DNA from: an uncultured Aquimarina sp.
Lineage (GTDB): Bacteria; Bacteroidota; Bacteroidia; Flavobacteriales; Flavobacteriaceae
Direction: 5' to 3'
DNA: 64,000 bases
Assembly (NCBI RefSeq): GCF_947500065.1
Contig: NZ_CANMQT010000002.1
Location: 310,001-374,000, forward strand
Shown piece by piece: positions 36,338 through 46,202 of this stretch (positions are counted from its first letter, which is position 1; each line of letters opens with the position of its first letter). The position numbers were made by a program, and so were the translations under genes. The notes beneath the pieces were generated by a model. That model was not told where the DNA came from and searched no databases. It was given only the letters and a program-made list of their open reading frames with translations.

Positions 36338-36345
36338 TATTTTTG
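36338..36345 (+). promoter_or_regulatory. -7 box of the PAP2 phosphatase gene
   Basis: TATTTTTG matches TAnnTTTG exactly and lies 18 bp before ATG 36363. A TTTG at 36318-36321 could be the -33 box, though the 16 bp gap is shorter than the usual 19-21. Confidence 0.45.
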
Positions 36346-36362
36346 CTTTCCAAATTGTGTCT

Positions 36363-37277
36363 ATGAAAATTTTTAATCTCCTACCTGCTTTCCTATTATC
36401 ATTTCTATTTCTAGTTCCAGTTTATTCTCAAGAAAAATCAAAAGAACAACCTGAAAAACAACTAGAAGAAACACAATCAGAATCAATTCCTGAAGAAAAA
36501 ACGGAAAAATCACAACATGAAATGACCAGATGGCAAATGCTAAAGTATGATGGTGTTTCTGCTTTTGGAGGTATAAAAAATGCGTATACACAGCCATTTA
36601 GATGGAAAGGTGATGATTGGGCAACATTTGGAGGAATTATTGCCGGAAGTGTAATTTTGCTAGCCGCTGATGAACCTGCTAATGATTATTTCACTAAGCA
36701 AAGCGAAGGTGTTCCTCAAATAATTAAAGAAAGTGGTTTTCGTTTTGGAAAACCTCTTTTTAACTACGGATTGACCACGGGTATTTATGCCTTAGGTTTA
36801 ATTACTAAAGATGAAAAAATAAGAAAGACAGGAGTGTTACTTATTGCTTCAGCCACCGCTGGAGGAATTATCCAAACATTCAGTAAAACATTGGCTGGTC
36901 GCGCAAGACCTACCTCAGGAGAAGACAATTTAAGTTTTCGTTTTAATTCTAGCGAAGCTGAATATCATTCATTTCCTTCCGGACATGCTATTTTGTCCTT
37001 TACTACTGCTTATGCTATAGCGAAGCAATTTGATAATCCCTATATAAAAGGAGGGCTTTATGCAGTAGGGTTAATCTCTCCAATATCTCGATTATGGAGT
37101 GGAGCTCACTGGTTAACGGATGTAGTTCTGGGTGTAGCTCTTAGTGTGGTTATTGTAGATGGAATAGACAACTATCTTAACAAGAAGGAAAGATATGTTT
37201 ATGACAGTAAAAAGTTCAAGGTTAAATGGGATTTAAAATTAGGAGCGGGTCAATTAGGTGTAGTAGGCACATTCTAA
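36363..37277 (+). CDS. Secreted PAP2-family phosphatase
   Basis: A 304-residue protein if ATG 36363 is used; an in-frame GTG two codons earlier is less likely because the signal peptide starts cleanly at MKIFNLLPAFLLSFLFLVPVYSQ. The PAP2/acid phosphatase signature is complete: K-x6-RP (KTLAGRARP), PSGH (SFPSGHA) and SR-x5-H-x3-D (SRLWSGAHWLTD). A charged, low-complexity stretch (EKSKEQPEKQLEETQSE) follows the signal peptide. Likely substrates are lipid phosphates such as undecaprenyl pyrophosphate or phosphatidic acid. It may recycle the lipid carrier used for polysaccharide synthesis next door, but its promoter has no LytTR repeats. Confidence 0.87.
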   Translation: MKIFNLLPAFLLSFLFLVPVYSQEKSKEQPEKQLEETQSESIPEEKTEKSQHEMTRWQMLKYDGVSAFGGIKNAYTQPFRWKGDDWATFGGIIAGSVILLAADEPANDYFTKQSEGVPQIIKESGFRFGKPLFNYGLTTGIYALGLITKDEKIRKTGVLLIASATAGGIIQTFSKTLAGRARPTSGEDNLSFRFNSSEAEYHSFPSGHAILSFTTAYAIAKQFDNPYIKGGLYAVGLISPISRLWSGAHWLTDVVLGVALSVVIVDGIDNYLNKKERYVYDSKKFKVKWDLKLGAGQLGVVGTF

Positions 37278-37300
37278 TGTATACTTGAAATATAACGCTC

Positions 37301-38203
37301 TTATTTTATGGGCAGAAAAATTTCTGCTTTCCATTGTAACTCATCACCACCTTGCATAGGGTTATTATAAAAAATCTCAAATGGTTTTTTCTCGACTTCA
37401 ATCGAGTTTCTTTTAGCATATTCGATTAATGCGAACCAAGCTTGGTCACTGTTTTTATAATTACCATAATAAGTAGCTTTTAAGGCTTTTTGAGAAACTT
37501 GTTCATTATATTTAAAGATTGAATGTGTTTTAACAGAGTCTTTATTTTTTACTGGAAATCCAAAATCAAACTGAATAGAATCTGATTTAACATCCCAATA
37601 TTTCACTTTAATTACAGGATGTCCTTGCTGTTTTATATTATTCTTAGGAATATCTAAATAGAGGTCACTATTAGCCATAATCATTTTACTAGCTTTTTCT
37701 GATCTTTTAGCCTTCATAAAAGCACTTACATACTTTACTTCGGGAATTACACTTTCTCCATTGATATGAACCTTAAAGCTATTCGTATAATCAATAAGCT
37801 TATTATTAAATTTAATCATTTGATTTTTATACAAATCAACAAAATCCGAAGAACCTGTAAGAACTTGTAATCTATTTCTTATTGATTTCTGTTCTGAAAC
37901 AATACCCACAGTAACCTTAGTAATTGTATCCGAAATACTTTTAAAATTCCAATCCAAGATGAATGAAGAATTCTGTTGAGCTACCCTCTGTTTTACGTTT
38001 CTAAATAAAACCGTATCCAGTAACGTTATGTTTTGATTTTCTTTATTAACTCCCCAGGATTTTAATGCTAAGACCTCATAGTATAAACTTCCAGATGCCG
38101 TACTTGCTTTAAAACTCACTTGATAATCATACTGTTTAACAAACAAATACCAAACAGCTACTCCTAAGAATATAGTGAGCATTATAATTCCAGCTTTTTT
38201 CAT
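37301..38203 (-). CDS. Membrane-anchored protein with effector-binding domain
   Basis: A 300-residue protein with one N-terminal membrane helix (about 5-22), a middle part that resembles SRPBCC/START-like domains and a C-terminal GyrI-like effector-binding domain (about 225-300; KATYYGNYKNSDQAWFALIEYA). This arrangement is common in Bacteroidota as an uncharacterised protein. It lies 4 bp downstream of the haloperoxidase gene on the same strand, so it is the last gene of the sus-like operon. Ligand and function are unknown. Confidence 0.7.
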   Translation of the reverse strand: MKKAGIIMLTIFLGVAVWYLFVKQYDYQVSFKASTASGSLYYEVLALKSWGVNKENQNITLLDTVLFRNVKQRVAQQNSSFILDWNFKSISDTITKVTVGIVSEQKSIRNRLQVLTGSSDFVDLYKNQMIKFNNKLIDYTNSFKVHINGESVIPEVKYVSAFMKAKRSEKASKMIMANSDLYLDIPKNNIKQQGHPVIKVKYWDVKSDSIQFDFGFPVKNKDSVKTHSIFKYNEQVSQKALKATYYGNYKNSDQAWFALIEYAKRNSIEVEKKPFEIFYNNPMQGGDELQWKAEIFLPIK

Positions 38204-38207
38204 AGTA

Positions 38208-39620
38208 TTAATTAGTCGCTACTTCAGATTTTGAAGTATTCATTTTTAATTTCTGAACTACAAATCTGCCTAGTTCTCGACCCTGATCTAACCCTAAATC
38301 GATTGCTGCTCTATAATGAATCCCTCCATACAATCTACTAATAGCAGCTTCATCAGCGGCCTTATTAAAAGATGTAAAAGAACGAACCGGTAACCCGTAT
38401 TGTAATTCTGTGTCATCATCAAAAGCAAAATCATCGCCAAAAATATCTGTCAGCACTGTAGAAGCTGCTCCAGAAACTACAGAGTGACCACTAGTGTATT
38501 CGGGAAAAGGAGGTGTTTGCAAAACCGGAGTCCAATTCTCGTCAATATGTTGATTAATTAATGTTTCTGGTCGAATAAGGTTACTTCTGTATTTCTCATC
38601 CCAGCAGCTTATAAACGCATCGGCAATCGCAATAGAGGTTTTTGTATAAGCAAAAATAGTTTTTGCAAAATCTGCATTGGTTTTTTTACAAGCAATTTTA
38701 CAAATCCCAATCCAATGTGCACCTGGTGTATTTTTTTTAGTTGCAAACATTAAATGACCTTTATGCGTAGAAACATAGGGATTACAATCCCAAAATTGTG
38801 CTATTTCTAATTTTTCTGAATCTTCTCCTTCTTCCTTAATTTTTTGACCCACTTCATAAGTCTCCATCAATTCTTTGTAGAATGGAGTATCTTTTTCTAA
38901 TGAGAAATCAGGGTATCTAGCTGGTTTAAACTGTGATGAGGAATTTATAATCGATGGTCTTATTTCTTTCCAATGAGGTTCAATTCCATCCATATAATCC
39001 GGTGGAGTTGGTTGCCATCTAGAAGGATCCTCTGTATTTACTGAAAACTTAGGCATTGTTCTGGTCTGCGCATAATTATCAGTAGCATACCATTTTTTTA
39101 CATGTTCGGCTACCTCTAATCCATAAGTTTTAGAATCGTTAAACGTGTTCTCATCCTGTAATTTCCAGGAATTATAAAGGCTATCACGATATATTTCTAC
39201 ACGATCTTCAGAAAAAAGCAATGATTTACCTACTTCTAAATAGGCTACCAAAGCGGAAAGTTTATAGTTTATATTTTTGGTAGTATCAACAGAAGGAACA
39301 GCTCTTAAACTATGTAATTGGTTTGACAACGTTGCATAACCTTCACCTTCTTGCCTAATCACCTCATAAGCAGCAATATTAGCATAGTTATATATTCGAC
39401 TCGCAACTGGCGGAGAAAAAATATCATGCACCATTACTTCTGTAATTTTATCTACAGCATTGTGATAATCATCAGAAGTAATTTCAATAACTTTTACTTC
39501 TTTTTGACAAGCATTTAAAAGTAGTGCTAATGAAGCGAGTAAAAACACATTCTTGCTCTTAACTAAAAGGGGCATTCCGCTTAATTTATTAAAGTATTTC
39601 ATAAATTTCCGCTTTTCCAT
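38208..39620 (-). CDS. Vanadium-dependent haloperoxidase lipoprotein
   Basis: A 470-residue member of the PAP2/vanadium haloperoxidase family with lipoprotein signal (LALLLNAC, Cys38). Vanadate-site motifs are present: K343-x6-R350-P351, SGH (377-379) and S428-R429-x5-H435 (SRLYGGIH). Family members oxidise halides with hydrogen peroxide, although many bacterial homologues act as phosphatases and sequence alone does not decide. The start may be ATG 39620 or Met7 (39602); both overlap the end of the upstream CRTAC gene. The operon context with SusC/SusD and FG-GAP lipoproteins suggests a surface or periplasmic role. Confidence 0.85.
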   Translation of the reverse strand: MEKRKFMKYFNKLSGMPLLVKSKNVFLLASLALLLNACQKEVKVIEITSDDYHNAVDKITEVMVHDIFSPPVASRIYNYANIAAYEVIRQEGEGYATLSNQLHSLRAVPSVDTTKNINYKLSALVAYLEVGKSLLFSEDRVEIYRDSLYNSWKLQDENTFNDSKTYGLEVAEHVKKWYATDNYAQTRTMPKFSVNTEDPSRWQPTPPDYMDGIEPHWKEIRPSIINSSSQFKPARYPDFSLEKDTPFYKELMETYEVGQKIKEEGEDSEKLEIAQFWDCNPYVSTHKGHLMFATKKNTPGAHWIGICKIACKKTNADFAKTIFAYTKTSIAIADAFISCWDEKYRSNLIRPETLINQHIDENWTPVLQTPPFPEYTSGHSVVSGAASTVLTDIFGDDFAFDDDTELQYGLPVRSFTSFNKAADEAAISRLYGGIHYRAAIDLGLDQGRELGRFVVQKLKMNTSKSEVATN

Positions 39621-42600
39621 TGTTTAATGTGATTAGTAAATAATCCTTATTTACAAAATTAATAATATTTAATCCTCTAACCGATTTCTGGTTCAAGTTA
39701 ACACCTAATTCTTTGCTTTCAATTATAGCAGTATCTCTTTCTAATATTGCTCCTGCAAATCCATCAAACCTACCATGATAGGGAATCACTCCAAAATAGT
39801 TACCCGCCATAAACACTTCTTCTTTTCCATCTTTATTAAAATCGTGTTTTAACATAGCCATGATCGGAGCTACTTGTAACGAATTTTCAAATGGAACAAA
39901 CGAAAAGGTTCCATTTTCATTTTTCAGGTATCCAGAAGCTAATTGATGTACTTCTAATAACGTTGCTTCTTGTAGTTCCTTTTCTCCAAAAACTTCCTCT
40001 ATAGTTTTTCCTGCAAAATTATTATAGGTTGTAAATTTTTTCTTTAGATAATTTAACTGACCTGACAGTTCATCTAACCCTAATGCTGTATAATATTTCC
40101 CTTTTTTAGGTAATGCTAAAACTGTTTCAGTTGTTTTATTATTGTCAAAATCCGAATAATACAATCTTAACGGGTAATCCGATGAAGCCGTTAATTTAGA
40201 ATTCAATCCAAAATTGCCAATTAAATAGTCAACATCGCCATCATTATCAACATCAAAATCGACTATAGATTGCCAAAGGCCTTTTAGTTTTTCTTTTGAA
40301 AATTTATCAGTTACGTCTATCAGGTCTCCATTTTTATTTTTAAAAAAATGAGGTGACATCCATTCTCCGATAACAATTAAATCTTTTATCTCATCATTAT
40401 CAAAATCAGTCCAAATAGCATCTGTAACCATTCCTACTTGCCGTAAGTCTGAATTTTCTTTTATTGCGAAATTTCCAGTATCATTTATCAGAATATATGA
40501 ATTTGGGGTTTTACCAAAATCATTAGAAACGGCATAACCACCTACAAAAAGATCAAGGTCTCCATCTGCATCTATATCAAAGGGTTTGATTACCGATTCA
40601 TGTTCATATAAAGCTGGAAAATTACTTTTTGACAAACCAGTATCCGAATTCATAAATAACCTATCTACTAATTCTTTTGATTCACCAAAAAACTCACCTC
40701 CGGAAGATGCTATCAAAAGATCATTTTTAGTATCATTATCAAAATCTTCTATAACAGCTACTGCATCTTCTTTCTTCTTATCACTAGTAAGCATTTCAGA
40801 TGGTTGCTCTTCAAAACCTGTATCAGTTTGGATGTAAATTTTAGAGGTTTCAAGTTTAGAACTTCCGAAGAAAACATCATCTTTTCCATCACCATTTAGA
40901 TCTCCAATCGCAGTAGCTGGTCCTCGATCTGAAATTTTATACGGAATTAATTTTTGTCGATTAAAATCTGTATAATTATTCTCTTTATGAACATATTCTA
41001 GCCCAGGAATAGCATCTACCTTTTTAAACCAACTCTTACTTTTAGGAAACAATTTTTCATAATCAACCGCATTCCTTTTATGTAATAATTTAATCGTCAA
41101 ACTTTGATTTGTTGTTATATTTTCTGCTACCTGAATGGTATTATCCGGCCATATAATTTTTAGTGAATCTATAGTTGTGATGCTATCGTATCCAAAATGA
41201 ATCATCGGTTCTGAAGAAGACTGAAACCCCTTCGAAGTAAATAACTGTTTGTACTGAGCAATTCCTTGATGATAAGAGATTACTTTGGTTCCTATCCCCA
41301 GTTTGTTTTTGTCTTTAAAATCAAATTTTAGCTTTAAAAAGTTATTTTTTTCATTTGTTTTATTTTGATAAAAAGAGGCTGGGGCATTTATATTATTGGT
41401 TACTATATCCAGATCTCCATCATTATCAAAATCCGCATAAGCACTTCCTGTAGAAGCTGTATTTTCTAATGGAAGCCAGCTTGAAGATTTATCAATAAAA
41501 TTAATCTCTTTATCTCCTTTAAATATGCAATTCTGTACTTCTCCGGAAGGCATTATATTTAACGCTTCGTTATCGACTAACTTTGAACTATTTAGTTTTT
41601 CCTGGATTTTTTCATTAGAAATATATTTAATATAATCAAGATCGTTAGGGCGTTTTGGAATTCCATTAGATATAAATACATCTTGTTCTCCATCTTGATT
41701 ATAATCTGCAAACAATGCAGACCAACTCCAATCTGTAGCAGCTACACCACTTAGCAAAGCTGTTTCGGTAAAATGATCTCCCTTATTAATCTGAAGCATA
41801 TTGCGGGCATACTGATAATGATATCCTAATCGATTGATGCGCATTTGTAGCATATCTACTGTTTCATCTCCTGCAGAAGCCTTTAGAATAGTCTCATCCT
41901 CTGGAGTCATATCCAACGTGAGAATATCCGCATAGCCATCGTGATTGATATCAGTTACATCATTACCCATAGAGAAACGGCTGGTATGACCAAAATTTTG
42001 TTTTAATGATTCAGTAAAGGTTCCGTCGCCATTATTGATATAATAATAATCATCTTCATGAAAATCATTACTTACGTAAATATCTGTATATCCATCATTA
42101 TTAAAATCCGCAGTTGCAATTCCTAAACCGTATCCATTTCCTCCACCAAAAACTCCTGCTGCTATACTCACATCTGTAAAAACTTCTCCATCATTGCGAA
42201 GTAATTTATCACCACTTTCAGGACTTCTTTTATTTCTTAATGAAGCTCTTCCAAAAGAATTCTGAGTATGTATTGCATGATTCAATAAATACATATCTAA
42301 ATCTCCATCATTATCATAATCAAAAAAAGCAGCTGATGTGGTATAGTTCTTAAAGTCTAACTTATATGCAGAAGCCTTTTCGGTAAATGTATTGTCCCCA
42401 TTATTTATGAATAACTCATTTTTCCCTTTTAATCCTTGCAGACCAACTACAGCACAAACGTAGATATCCAAATATCCGTCTCCATTAACATCTGCCATTA
42501 CTGTTCCTGTATTCCAATCCGAACTTCCTGCTACTCCTGCTTTATCCGTTATATCTTCGAACTGAAAATTTCCTTTATTGAGATAGAGTTTATTCTCTCC

Positions 42601-42852
42601 TTGATTAGAAGTAAAGAATACATCAACCAAATCATCCTTATTGATATCTCCAACGGCTACACCAGCACCATTATAGTAATACAGATAATCAAGAATATTT
42701 AATTCTTCAGTAGGAACCAATATATTTTGGAAAGAAACATTTGTAATCTCTGATGCAACCTTATCAAATAATTCTCCTTGGTGTATGTTTTGTTTTGTAC
42801 ACCCAGATAAAAATAAAAGCCCAAAAGTTACTATGATTATATTTTTGATCAT
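39589..42852 (-). CDS. CRTAC1-like FG-GAP/ASPIC lipoprotein (copy 3)
   Basis: A 1087-residue lipoprotein (LLFLSGC) made of FG-GAP/VCBS blades with calcium-type DxNxDG loops (INKDDLVD, DVNGDGYLD, DFNNDGYTD), an ASPIC/UnbV module (about 515-590; FGYDSITTIDSLKIIWPDN) and a second set of FG-GAP repeats. The family forms integrin-alpha-like propellers on the cell surface; its ligand is unknown. It is the third of three tandem paralogues placed after susC and susD and directly before the haloperoxidase gene, which it overlaps. A tandem series suggests several ligands or a multisubunit surface complex. Confidence 0.85.
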   Translation of the reverse strand: MIKNIIIVTFGLLFLSGCTKQNIHQGELFDKVASEITNVSFQNILVPTEELNILDYLYYYNGAGVAVGDINKDDLVDVFFTSNQGENKLYLNKGNFQFEDITDKAGVAGSSDWNTGTVMADVNGDGYLDIYVCAVVGLQGLKGKNELFINNGDNTFTEKASAYKLDFKNYTTSAAFFDYDNDGDLDMYLLNHAIHTQNSFGRASLRNKRSPESGDKLLRNDGEVFTDVSIAAGVFGGGNGYGLGIATADFNNDGYTDIYVSNDFHEDDYYYINNGDGTFTESLKQNFGHTSRFSMGNDVTDINHDGYADILTLDMTPEDETILKASAGDETVDMLQMRINRLGYHYQYARNMLQINKGDHFTETALLSGVAATDWSWSALFADYNQDGEQDVFISNGIPKRPNDLDYIKYISNEKIQEKLNSSKLVDNEALNIMPSGEVQNCIFKGDKEINFIDKSSSWLPLENTASTGSAYADFDNDGDLDIVTNNINAPASFYQNKTNEKNNFLKLKFDFKDKNKLGIGTKVISYHQGIAQYKQLFTSKGFQSSSEPMIHFGYDSITTIDSLKIIWPDNTIQVAENITTNQSLTIKLLHKRNAVDYEKLFPKSKSWFKKVDAIPGLEYVHKENNYTDFNRQKLIPYKISDRGPATAIGDLNGDGKDDVFFGSSKLETSKIYIQTDTGFEEQPSEMLTSDKKKEDAVAVIEDFDNDTKNDLLIASSGGEFFGESKELVDRLFMNSDTGLSKSNFPALYEHESVIKPFDIDADGDLDLFVGGYAVSNDFGKTPNSYILINDTGNFAIKENSDLRQVGMVTDAIWTDFDNDEIKDLIVIGEWMSPHFFKNKNGDLIDVTDKFSKEKLKGLWQSIVDFDVDNDGDVDYLIGNFGLNSKLTASSDYPLRLYYSDFDNNKTTETVLALPKKGKYYTALGLDELSGQLNYLKKKFTTYNNFAGKTIEEVFGEKELQEATLLEVHQLASGYLKNENGTFSFVPFENSLQVAPIMAMLKHDFNKDGKEEVFMAGNYFGVIPYHGRFDGFAGAILERDTAIIESKELGVNLNQKSVRGLNIINFVNKDYLLITLNNGKAEIYEIL

Positions 42853-42875
42853 CCGTATAAAATCTACGATTTTGA

Positions 42876-45800
42876 CTATTTGTTATTCATTTTAAATATT
42901 TTAGGTATTTCATTATTAATGACTACCAGTAAATATTTTTCTCCTGATTTATTCTTCATCCAACGCATGTTTCTCACTTCATCCTCTACCAAAAACCCTG
43001 ATGATTTTTGATCTTTAAAATTGCCTTTCCCATCTCCTAATAAAACATTTCCTCGACTGGCATCTAATCTGGAAAACTGTGGTTTAAAATTATAATTATT
43101 ACCAGCGACAATAAGATCTAAGTGACCATCTTTATTCAAATCTTCCGTTTCGATATCACAGATACAAGATAATTGTGTTTCTCTTGGAAGCTCTTTTATT
43201 TCAAAAGTATTATCACCATTGTTATAAGCTACTAAATTGGCAAAGTTATTTACGGTTTTAATAGTTGTATTTGCTAAAACTTCTTTAGAAAACAACTCAT
43301 CGATAGACTTGGTCGCATACTCAGAAAACTTGAGATTTTGCTTCTTCAAAACATTAATTTGAGCTGTAATCTCTTTCTTTAAATGTATTGGAATGTCTTT
43401 ACCATTGATCGTTTGAGTAACAATTTGTTCGACGGTCCCATTATTATCAAAATCATTGATATACATCTTGGATGGCGTTTCTTTACCACATTCATAAATA
43501 GAATTTAACCCTCTATTTCCCAAAACTAAATCTATATCTCCATCTTTATCTAAATCAGTTGCTTCTACTGTATTAAACCAGCCGGAAACCTCATCTAAAT
43601 TTGTTTTGATAAGATCTAAAGTATTGCCATCGTTTAAGAACACTTTTGGAGACATCCATTCACCTACAATAATTAAGTCTTTTTTACCATCTCCATTCAT
43701 ATCCTGCCAGCTAGCATCAGTTATCATCCCAATAGACTGAGCTTTAGTAGCTTTATTTGCAGTTACATCTTTAAAATTCCCTTTACCATCGTTCTCTAAA
43801 AAATAACTCTGTGGAGAAACTCCATATGTTCCTACAACACTATGACTTCCTACAAATAAATCAATATCTCCGTCCTGATCGTAATCATATGGGGCTAATG
43901 TAGAGATATTAGTAAGGGTAGGTAGTATAATTTGTCCTCGGGAAAAGTATCCTCTTCCATCGTTTATATAACTTCTAACACCTGTTCTTGCTCCTCTAAA
44001 ATTTCCTCCCGAACCTATTACCAAATCCACATCGTTATCTCCATCAATATCTTCAAAAATAGCGACAGTATCTTCAAAAAATGTTTCAGTTTCGAATTTA
44101 GATAATGTTAATCGACCTCTTTCATTCTGATAGTATAACTTACCTGGTTGGTTATATGCACCTCCAATAAAAACATCATCATTACCATCTCCATTGACAT
44201 CTGCAATTGCAATAGCAGGACCTTCTCTAGATTGCATTTTGTAAATCAACCCTTCATAATCAAAATCAACATAAGGGTCTTCTTTATGGGATTCTAAAGT
44301 AGTACTCATTGCTTCAAAAAAAGTATCTTGCTTCTTTTCTGGCTGTATATAATTTTTTGTTGCATTTTCCTGAGTTAATTGAACTACCGTATTGAGGGCA
44401 ACATCTTTAATTACTTCTGTCTTTCCGTTAGGATAGATCACCTGTAATGAATCTACTTTCTTTGTTTTCCCTAATCCAATGGTCATTATATATTCTACAG
44501 AAGATTGAAAACCTCTTGTTGGTATTAATTCTTGCCTTATAATTTCGTTATTAGCATATAGCTCTACGACACTACCAATCCCAAAGGTATTTTTACCAGC
44601 TCCTTCGATTTTAACCTTTAAATAATTATTTCCTTTTTCTTCACTATTATTTTCATAAATAGCAACTGGCATATTAAAATTATTAACGACCAAATCTAAA
44701 TCACCATCATTATCCAGGTCAGCGTATGCAGATCCGTTAGAAAAAGTTGGTTCATCAAACCCCCAATCCTCGGTTAGATCAGAAAAAGTAAGGTCTCCAT
44801 TGTTTTTAAAAGCATAATTAGGAATTGGCGTAGATGGCATTTTATTAATAATCGAATCTACTTCTTCTTTTTTTCCGGTCAATGTCATCTTCTGAATAAT
44901 ATCATTAGCGAAAAAATTCATGAAATCCTGATCTGTAAGATCATGATAGATTCCATTACTTACATAGATATCGCGATAACCATCATTATCCATATCAAAT
45001 AATAATGCTCCCCAACTCCAATCTGTTTTTGCTACACCGCTATAAAAAGCAATTTCCGAAAACGTATTATCTCCATTATTAAGTTGAAGCGAATTTTGCA
45101 TATACTGATTATAAAAATCTCTACTTTTCTTTAATTTATATACGTCATAGTTTTCGAAAGAACTAGTTTCTTTTAATCGTTGATCATCTTCAGGCAACAT
45201 ATCAGTTACAAATATCTCCGGATATCCATCATTGTTGATATCCGCCATATCTGCTCCCATTGAAGAAATACTAAGATGCTTTACCCAATCCTTAATTTCT
45301 TCCTTAAATGTTCCATCGCCCTGATTTATGTATAGGTAATCTCTTTCGTAAAAATCATTAGACACATATATATCTGGAAGTAAATCTTTATTGACATCTC
45401 CAATAGTGACTCCTAATCCAAAACCAATAAGGCTTCCGAAAATTCCTGCAGTTTCACTAACATCGGTAAATACTCCGTCATCGTTTCTAAGTAACTTATC
45501 TCCTCCTCCTTTTAAAATCTCAGGAATATTCCAATCTTCTGCCCTAAGATTACGCTTGTTTACGTACCCTAAACTACTAACTGGTATAAAACTATTATTA
45601 AGAATGTACACATCCAGATCCCCATCTTTGTCATAATCAAAAAAAGCGGCGTGTGTTGTAAACCCACTATCCGCAAGATTATATTCTGCCGCTTTTTCCG
45701 TAAAGGTTATGGTTCCTGAGCTTGCAGAAGGACCATTATTTATAAAGAGTTCATTCTTTTGATCATCTCCTTCTACATTACCTGCATTACAAACATAAAT

Positions 45801-46202
45801 ATCCAGTAATCCATCTGCATTTATATCTACCATCACCACTCCTGTAGACCAGGAATTCTTCCCTGTTGTGTTAGAAGATTTAGAAATATCCTCAAAAGTA
45901 AAATCTCCTTTGTTAAGGTATAGCTTATTTTCTTTTTTATTAGCAGTCAAATAAACATCTGGCAAACCATCATTGTTTATATCACCAATTGCTACTCCTC
46001 CTCCATTATAGAAATTTCTATAAGTAAAAATATTGAAGTCTTTTTCATTATCAACCTGATTGATAAAATCAATGTTTGTCTTATCTGGTGTTAGTTTCGT
46101 AAACAGAGTATTCTCCTGCTGCGCGAGCTTTTCCTGAACCTTCTCTTCTGTGCAAGAAAAAAGCACTAGCAGTACAAGAATACTATATAAAAATTTATTC
46201 AT
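42876..46202 (-). CDS. CRTAC1-like FG-GAP/ASPIC lipoprotein (copy 2)
   Basis: A 1108-residue lipoprotein (VLLVLFSC) with the same order as its neighbours: N-terminal VCBS blades (DINNDGLPD, DINADGLLD, DYDKDGDLD), an ASPIC/UnbV segment (about 540-610; QSSVEYIMTIGLGKTKKVDSL in part) and C-terminal VCBS blades. It contains the repeated signature TDWSWGALLFDMDNDGYRD shared by all three copies. It overlaps the upstream copy by 8 bp and precedes the next by 23 bp, so the three are translated together. Confidence 0.85.
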   Translation of the reverse strand: MNKFLYSILVLLVLFSCTEEKVQEKLAQQENTLFTKLTPDKTNIDFINQVDNEKDFNIFTYRNFYNGGGVAIGDINNDGLPDVYLTANKKENKLYLNKGDFTFEDISKSSNTTGKNSWSTGVVMVDINADGLLDIYVCNAGNVEGDDQKNELFINNGPSASSGTITFTEKAAEYNLADSGFTTHAAFFDYDKDGDLDVYILNNSFIPVSSLGYVNKRNLRAEDWNIPEILKGGGDKLLRNDDGVFTDVSETAGIFGSLIGFGLGVTIGDVNKDLLPDIYVSNDFYERDYLYINQGDGTFKEEIKDWVKHLSISSMGADMADINNDGYPEIFVTDMLPEDDQRLKETSSFENYDVYKLKKSRDFYNQYMQNSLQLNNGDNTFSEIAFYSGVAKTDWSWGALLFDMDNDGYRDIYVSNGIYHDLTDQDFMNFFANDIIQKMTLTGKKEEVDSIINKMPSTPIPNYAFKNNGDLTFSDLTEDWGFDEPTFSNGSAYADLDNDGDLDLVVNNFNMPVAIYENNSEEKGNNYLKVKIEGAGKNTFGIGSVVELYANNEIIRQELIPTRGFQSSVEYIMTIGLGKTKKVDSLQVIYPNGKTEVIKDVALNTVVQLTQENATKNYIQPEKKQDTFFEAMSTTLESHKEDPYVDFDYEGLIYKMQSREGPAIAIADVNGDGNDDVFIGGAYNQPGKLYYQNERGRLTLSKFETETFFEDTVAIFEDIDGDNDVDLVIGSGGNFRGARTGVRSYINDGRGYFSRGQIILPTLTNISTLAPYDYDQDGDIDLFVGSHSVVGTYGVSPQSYFLENDGKGNFKDVTANKATKAQSIGMITDASWQDMNGDGKKDLIIVGEWMSPKVFLNDGNTLDLIKTNLDEVSGWFNTVEATDLDKDGDIDLVLGNRGLNSIYECGKETPSKMYINDFDNNGTVEQIVTQTINGKDIPIHLKKEITAQINVLKKQNLKFSEYATKSIDELFSKEVLANTTIKTVNNFANLVAYNNGDNTFEIKELPRETQLSCICDIETEDLNKDGHLDLIVAGNNYNFKPQFSRLDASRGNVLLGDGKGNFKDQKSSGFLVEDEVRNMRWMKNKSGEKYLLVVINNEIPKIFKMNNK

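Noticed and set aside
36357..36362. GTG start for the PAP2 phosphatase
   Set aside because: ATG 36363 gives a clean signal peptide and suitable distance to the -7 box.
38208..39620. Plain phosphatase instead of haloperoxidase
   Set aside because: Length, lipoprotein form and the vanadate motifs favour the haloperoxidase family, though activity could still be phosphatase.
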